A DNA stretch of 64,000 nucleotides, from assembly GCF_905475345.1 (NCBI RefSeq), contig NC_066588.1, positions 10,170,501-10,234,500 on the forward strand, read 5' to 3'. The position numbers and the translations under genes are program-made. Position 1 is the first letter of the stretch; each line of letters begins with the position of its first letter. Below the pieces are notes generated by a model that worked only from the letters and a program-made list of their open reading frames with translations, was not told the origin of the DNA and ran no database searches. Positions 59,221 through 64,000 of the stretch are shown here, piece by piece. The DNA is from Vespula vulgaris (lineage: Eukaryota; Arthropoda; Insecta; Hymenoptera; Vespidae).

Positions 59221-62200
59221 AAAATATGGGCGTAGAGGGCGCGACGTGCCCTTTCCAATGACCCCGGTCCGGTTCTCCTAGCTGCTATAGTTTCGGAGAA
59301 AAAAATTGTTAAAGAAAAATTTTTTTTTCCTTTGTTCCATTTAAACCGTTATAACTCGCCTCCTATTGGTCCGATCTGGACGAAAAAAATATGGTCGTAG
59401 AGGGCGCGACGAGCCCTTTCCAATGACCCCCGTCCGGTTCTCCTCGGTGCTATAGTTTCGGAGAAAAAAATTGTTAAAGAAAAATTTTTTTTTCCTTTGT
59501 TCCCTTTAAACCGTTATAACTCGGCTCCTATTGGTCCGATCTGGACGAAAAAAATATGGTTGCAGAGGGTGTGAAGAACCCATTCCAATAACCCCAGTCC
59601 GGTTGCTCTAGGTGCTACCGTGTCGGAGAAAAATATTCTTAAATAAAAATATTTTTTTCCTTTTTTCCCTTTAAACAGGCATAACTCGGCTCCTACTGGT
59701 CCGATCTGGGCGAAAAAAAAGGTCGTAGTGGACGCGAAGAACCCGTTCCAATAATCCCGGTTCGGTTGCTCCAGGTGCTATCGTTTCGTAGAAAAAATTG
59801 TTAAATGAAAATATTTTTTTCCTTTGTTACCTTTAAACCGTTATAACTCGGCTCCTATTGGTCCGATCTGGACGAAGACAATATGGTCGTAGAGGATGCG
59901 AGGAACCCTTTCCAATGACCCCGGTCCGGTTGCTTTAGGTGCTACCGTGTCGGAGAAAAATATTCTTAAATAAAAATATTTTTTTCCTTTGTTCCCTTTA
60001 AACCGTTATAACTCGCCTCCTATTGGTCCGATCTAGACGAAAAAAATATGGGCGTAGAGGGCGCGACGAGCCCTTTCCAATGACCCCGGTCCGGTTCTCC
60101 TAGATGCTATAGTTTCGGAGAAAAAGATTGCTAAAGAAAAATTTTTTTTTCCTTTGTTCCCTTTAAACCGTTATAACTCGGCTCCTATTGGTCCGATCTG
60201 GACGAAAAAAATATGGGCGTAGAGGGCGCGACGTGCCCTTTCCAATGACCCCGGTCCAGTTCTCCTAGGTGCTATAGTTTCGGAGAAAAAAATTGTTAAA
60301 GAAAAATTTTTTTTTCCTTTGTTCCATTTAAACCGTTATAACTCGCCTCCTATTGGTCCGATCTGGACGAAAAAAATATGGTCGTAGAGGGCGCGACGAG
60401 CCCTTTCCAATGACCCCCGTCCGGTTCTCCTAGGTGCTATAGTTTCGGAGAAAAAAATTGTTAAAGAAAAATTTTTTTTTCCTTTGTTCCCTTTAAACCG
60501 TTACAACTCGGCTCCTATTGGTCCGATCTGGACGAAAAAAATATGGTTGCAGAGGGTGTGAAGAACCCATTCCAATAACCCCGGTCCGGTTGCTCTAGGT
60601 GCTACCGTGTCGGAGAAAAATATTCTTAAATAAAAATATTTTTTTCCTTTTTTCCCTTTAAACAGGTATAACTCGGCTCCTACTGGTCCGATCTGGACGA
60701 AAAAAAAGGTCGTAGAGGAAGCGAAGAACCCGTTCCAATGACCCCGGTTCGGTTGCTCCAGGTGCTATAGTTTCGGAGAAAAAAATTGATAAAGAAAAAT
60801 TTTTTTTTCCTCTGTTCCCTTTAAACCGTTATAACTCGCCTCCTATTCGTCCGATCTGGACGAAAAAAATATGGGCGTAGAGGGCGCGACGAGCCCTTTC
60901 CAATTACCCCCGTCCGGTTCTCCTAGGTGCTATAGTTTCGGAGAAAAAAATTGTTAAAGAAAAATTTTTTTTTCCTTTGTTCCCTTTAAACCGTTACAAC
61001 TCGGCTCCTATTGGTCCGATCTGGACGAAGACAATATGGTCGTAGAGGATGCGAGGAACCCTTTCCAATGACCCCGGTCCGGTTGCTTTAGGTGCTACCG
61101 TGTCGGAGAAAAATATTCTTAAATAAAAATATTTTTTTCCTTTTTTCCCTTTAAACAGGTATAACTCGGCTCCTACTGGTCCGATCTGGACGAAAAAAAA
61201 GGTCGTAGTGGACGCGAAGAACCCGTTCCAATGACCCCGGTTCGGTTGCTCCAGGTGCTATCGTTTCGGAGAAAAAATTGTTAAATGAAAATATTTTTTT
61301 CCTTTGTTACCTTTAAACCGTTATAACTCGGCTCCTATTGGTCCGATCTGGACGAAGACAATATGGGCGTAGAGGATGCGAGGAACCCTTTCCAATGACC
61401 CCGGTCCGGTTGCTTTAGGTGTTACCGTGTCGGAGAAAAATATTCTTAAATAAAAATATTTTTTTCCTTTTTTCCCATTAAACAGGTATAACTCGGCTCC
61501 TATTGGTCTCATCTGGACGAAAAAAATATGGGCGTAGAGGGCGCGACTAGCCCTTTCGAATGACCCCGGTCCGGTTGCTCCAGGTGCTACCGTGTCGGAG
61601 AAAAATATTCTTAAATAAAAATATTTTTTTCCTTTGTTCCCTTTAAACCGTTATAACTCGCCTCCTATTGGTCCGATCTAGACGAAAAAAATATGGGCGT
61701 AGAGGGCGCGACGAGCCCTTTCCAATGACCCCGGTCCGGTTCTCCTAGATGCTATAGTTTCGGAGAAAAAGATTGCTAAAGAAAAATTTTTTTTTCCTTT
61801 GTTCCCTTTAAACCGTTATAACTCGGCTCCTATTGGTCCGATCTGGACGAAAAAAATATGGGCGTAGAGGGCGCGACGTGCCCTTTCCAATGACCCCGGT
61901 CCGGTTCTCCTAGGTGCTATAGTTTCGGAGAAAAAAATTGTTAAAGAAAAATTTTTTTTTCCTTTGTTCCATTTAAACCGTTATAACTCGCCTCCTATTG
62001 GTCCGATCTGGACGAAAAAAATATGGTCGTAGAGGGCGCGACGAGCCCTTTCCAATGACCCCCGTCCGGTTCTCCTAGGTGCTATAGTTTCGGAGAAAAA
62101 AATTGTTAAAGAAAAATTTTTTTTTCCTTTGTTCCCTTTAAACCGTTACAACTCGGCTCCTATTGGTCCGATCTGGACGAAAAAAATATGGTTGCAGAGG

Positions 62201-63090
62201 GTGTGAAGAACCCATTCCAATAACCCCGGTCAGGTTGCTCTAGGTGCTACCGTGTCGGAGAAAAATATTCTTAAATAAAAATATTTTTTTCCTTTTTTCC
62301 CTTTAAACAGGCATAACTCGGCTCCTACTGGTCCGATCTGGACGAAAAAAAAGGTCGTAGTGGACGCGAAGAACCCGTTCCAATGACCCCGGTTCGGTTG
62401 CTCCAGGTGCTATCGTTTCGGAGAAAAAATTGTTAAATAAAAATATTTTTTTCCTTTGTTACCTTTAAACCGTTATAACTCGGCTCCTATTGGTCCGATC
62501 TGGACGAAGACAATATGGTCGTAGAGGATGCGAGGAACCCTTTCCAATGACCCCGGTCCGGTTGCTTTAGGTGCTACCGTGTCGGAGAAAAATATTCTTA
62601 AATAAAAATATTTTTTTCCTTTTTTCCCATTAAACAGGTATAACTCGGCTCCTATTGGTCTCATCTGGACGAAAAAAATATGGTTGCAGAGGGTGTGAAG
62701 AACCCATTCCAATAACCCCGGTCCAGTTGCTCTAGGTGCTACCGTGTCGGAGAAAAATATTCTTAAATAAAAATATCTTTTTCCTTTTTTCCCTTTAAAC
62801 AGGTATAACTCGGCTCCTACTGGTCCGATCTGGACGAAAAAAAAGGTCGTAGAGGACGCGAAGAACCCGTTCCAATGACCCCGGTTCGGTTGCTCCAGGT
62901 GCTATCGTTTCGGAGAAAAAATTGTTAAATAAAAATATTTTTTTCCTTTGTTACCTTTAAACCGTTATAACTCGGCTCCTATTGGTCCGATCTGGACGAA
63001 GACAATATGGTCGTAGAGGACGCGAGGAACCCTTTCCAATGACCCCGGTCCGGTTGCTCTAGGTGCTACCGTGTCGGAGAAAAATATTCT
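59221..63090 (+). repeat. Mosaic block after the 44-monomer HOR
   Basis: A shuffled set of the same monomers: F1 copies with gcgacgtgccc (59,240; 60,230; 61,875), cgcctcc plus tatggtcgtag F1 copies, F4, F2 with gtagtgg, and F3 at 61321 and near 62473. A three-F1 run with agattgct, gacgtgccc and cgcctcc recurs near 59.1, 60.1 and 61.7 kb. Only satellite sequence is present. Confidence 0.8.
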
Positions 63091-64000
63091 TAAATAAAAA
63101 TATTTTTTTCCTTTTTTCCCATTAAACAGGTATAACTCGGCTCCTATTGGTCTCATCTGGACGAAAAAAATATGGGCGTAGAGGGCGCGACGAGCCCTTT
63201 CGAATGACCCCGGTCCGGTTGCTCCAGGTGCTATCGTTTCGGAGAAAAAATTGTTAAATGAAAATATTTTTTTCCTTTGTTACCTTTAAACCGTTATAAT
63301 TCGGCCCCTATTGGTCCGATCTGGACGAAAAAAATATGGTTGCAGAGGGTGTGAAGAACCCATTCCAATAACCCCGGTCCAGTTGCTCTAGGTGCTACCG
63401 TGTCGGAGAAAAATATTCTTAAATAAAAATATTTTTTTCCTTTTTTCCCTTTAAACAGGTATAACTCGGCTCCTACTGGTCCGATCTGGACGAAAAAAAA
63501 GGTCGTAGAGGAAGCGAAGAACCCGTTCCAATGACCCCGGTTCGGTTGCTCCAGGTGCTATAGTTTCGGAGAAAAAAATTGTTAAAGAAAAATTTTTTTT
63601 TCCTCTGTTCCCTTTAAACCGTTATAACTCGCCTCCTATTCGTCCGATCTGGACGAAAAAAATATGGGCGTAGAGGGCGCGACGAGCCCTTTCCAATGAC
63701 CCCCGTCCGGTTCTCCTAGGTGCTATAGTTTTGGAGAAAAAAATTGTTAAAGAAAAATTTTTTTTTCCTTTGTTCCCTTTAAACCGTTATAACTCGGCTC
63801 CTATTGGTCCGATCTGGACGCAAAAAATATGGTTGCAGAGGGTGTGAAGAACCCATTCCAATAACCCCGGTCCGGTTGCTCTAGGTGCTACCGTGTCGGA
63901 GAAAAATATTCTTAAATAAAAATATTTTTTTCCTTTTTTCCCTTTAAACAGGCATAACTCGGCTCCTACTGGTCCGATCTGGACGAAAAAAAAGGACGTA
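63091..64000 (+). repeat. Fragment of the 44-monomer HOR, cut by window end
   Basis: From the F5 at 63130 onward the order F5, F4 (cggcccctattgg), F2/F1 hybrid (gaggaagcg), F1 (cctattcgtcc), F4 (gacgcaaaaaatatgg at 63,820) and F2 (ggacgta) matches 46,367-47,230 at an offset of 16,763 bp, and 53,597-54,460. The segment runs to the last base, so the unit probably continues outside the window. Confidence 0.85.

Larger units (their letters stand above)
1..64000 (+). repeat. Satellite DNA array, ~164-bp monomer, ~390 copies
   Basis: Every line of the window can be read as copies of one unit beginning (arbitrary phase) ttataactcggctcc or gtataactcggctcc. Successive starts measured from the left edge are 211, 376, 541, 705, 869, 1033, 1197, 1362, 1526, 1690, 1855, 2020, 2185, 2350, 2514 and 2679, giving lengths of 164-165 bp; one family is 162 bp. 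All copies lie in the same orientation and no unique spacer or inserted element was seen. Each monomer has a GC-rich half (gggcgtag, then gaccccggtccggtt) and an A/T-rich half with poly-A and poly-T tracts. Base composition of a hand-counted F1 copy is about 44% G+C. Length and higher-order structure match what is known of centromeric satellites in many eukaryotes, but a centromeric role here is inference. The array is cut by both window ends. Confidence 0.98.

Noticed and set aside
1..64000. CRISPR array
   Set aside because: Direct repeats are present, but there are no unique spacers: the whole 164-bp period is conserved, and no cas-like gene exists.
1..64000. Tandem rDNA or tRNA array
   Set aside because: No rRNA or tRNA motifs were recognised, and the 164-bp unit is too short for rDNA.
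1..64000. Naming the species or a known satellite family
   Set aside because: I do not recognise the monomer. Base composition and CpG content give only weak hints, and a database search would be needed.

Overview
The whole 64 kb window is one uninterrupted satellite DNA array. I found no protein-coding gene, RNA gene, transposon, CRISPR array or unique sequence. The repeat unit (monomer) is about 164 bp (162, 164 or 165 bp in the copies I measured), so the window holds roughly 390 head-to-tail copies, all in one orientation, and the array runs off both ends. This points to a eukaryotic chromosome, most likely centromeric or pericentromeric heterochromatin, assembled from long reads. I do not recognise the monomer as a named satellite. 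CpG is not depleted (11 CpG in a 165-bp consensus-like copy, about 1.4 times expectation from base composition). This argues weakly for a genome with little germline CpG methylation, such as many arthropods, rather than a vertebrate or plant. That is inference only.

Monomers fall into five recurrent sequence families, called F1-F5 here. F1 has the gggcgtag left half and the right half with ctatagtttcgg and a long A/T block. F2 has aaggtcgtag and is 162 bp. F3 has gaagacaatatgg. F4 has tggttgcagagg. F5 has tctcatctgg, ttcgaatg and aaatgaaaa. The left and right halves of a monomer can be exchanged, with switches clustering in a conserved GC-rich core around gaccccggtccggtt.

The families are arranged into higher-order repeats (HORs) that change along the window. 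From 1 to 3.9 kb is a shuffled 11-monomer duplication (about 1.81 kb). From 3.9 to 14.5 kb is a 30-monomer unit of 4,934-4,935 bp with nested 5-monomer (about 822 bp) repeats. From 14.5 to 17.6 kb is mosaic, including a 327-bp dimer. From 17.56 to 21.17 kb are two copies of an 11-monomer, 1,804-bp unit. From 22.3 to 27.8 kb are two copies plus a fragment of a 16-monomer, 2,631-bp unit. From 29.1 to 34.4 kb is a tetramer (F3-F5-F4-F2, 656 bp). From 34.2 to 39.2 kb is a 12-monomer, 1,971-bp unit built from the tetramer plus eight monomers. From 40.0 to 42.9 kb is a 9-monomer, 1,477-bp unit. From 45.8 to 59.2 kb is a 44-monomer, 7,230-bp unit in nearly identical copies, with a third piece re-appearing from about 63.1 kb to the end. 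The left part is F1-rich and the right part is rich in F2-F5.

The many 63-codon open frames on the minus strand are a by-product of repetition: certain monomers are exactly 165 bp (55 codons). They are not annotated as genes. The most interesting observations are the nested HOR architecture, one-mismatch CENP-B-box-like sites in two monomer families, half-monomer switching at the GC core, a hairpin with an apparently compensatory change, and a splice-acceptor/donor juxtaposition at the F3/F4 monomer boundary that resembles a recursive-splicing site.
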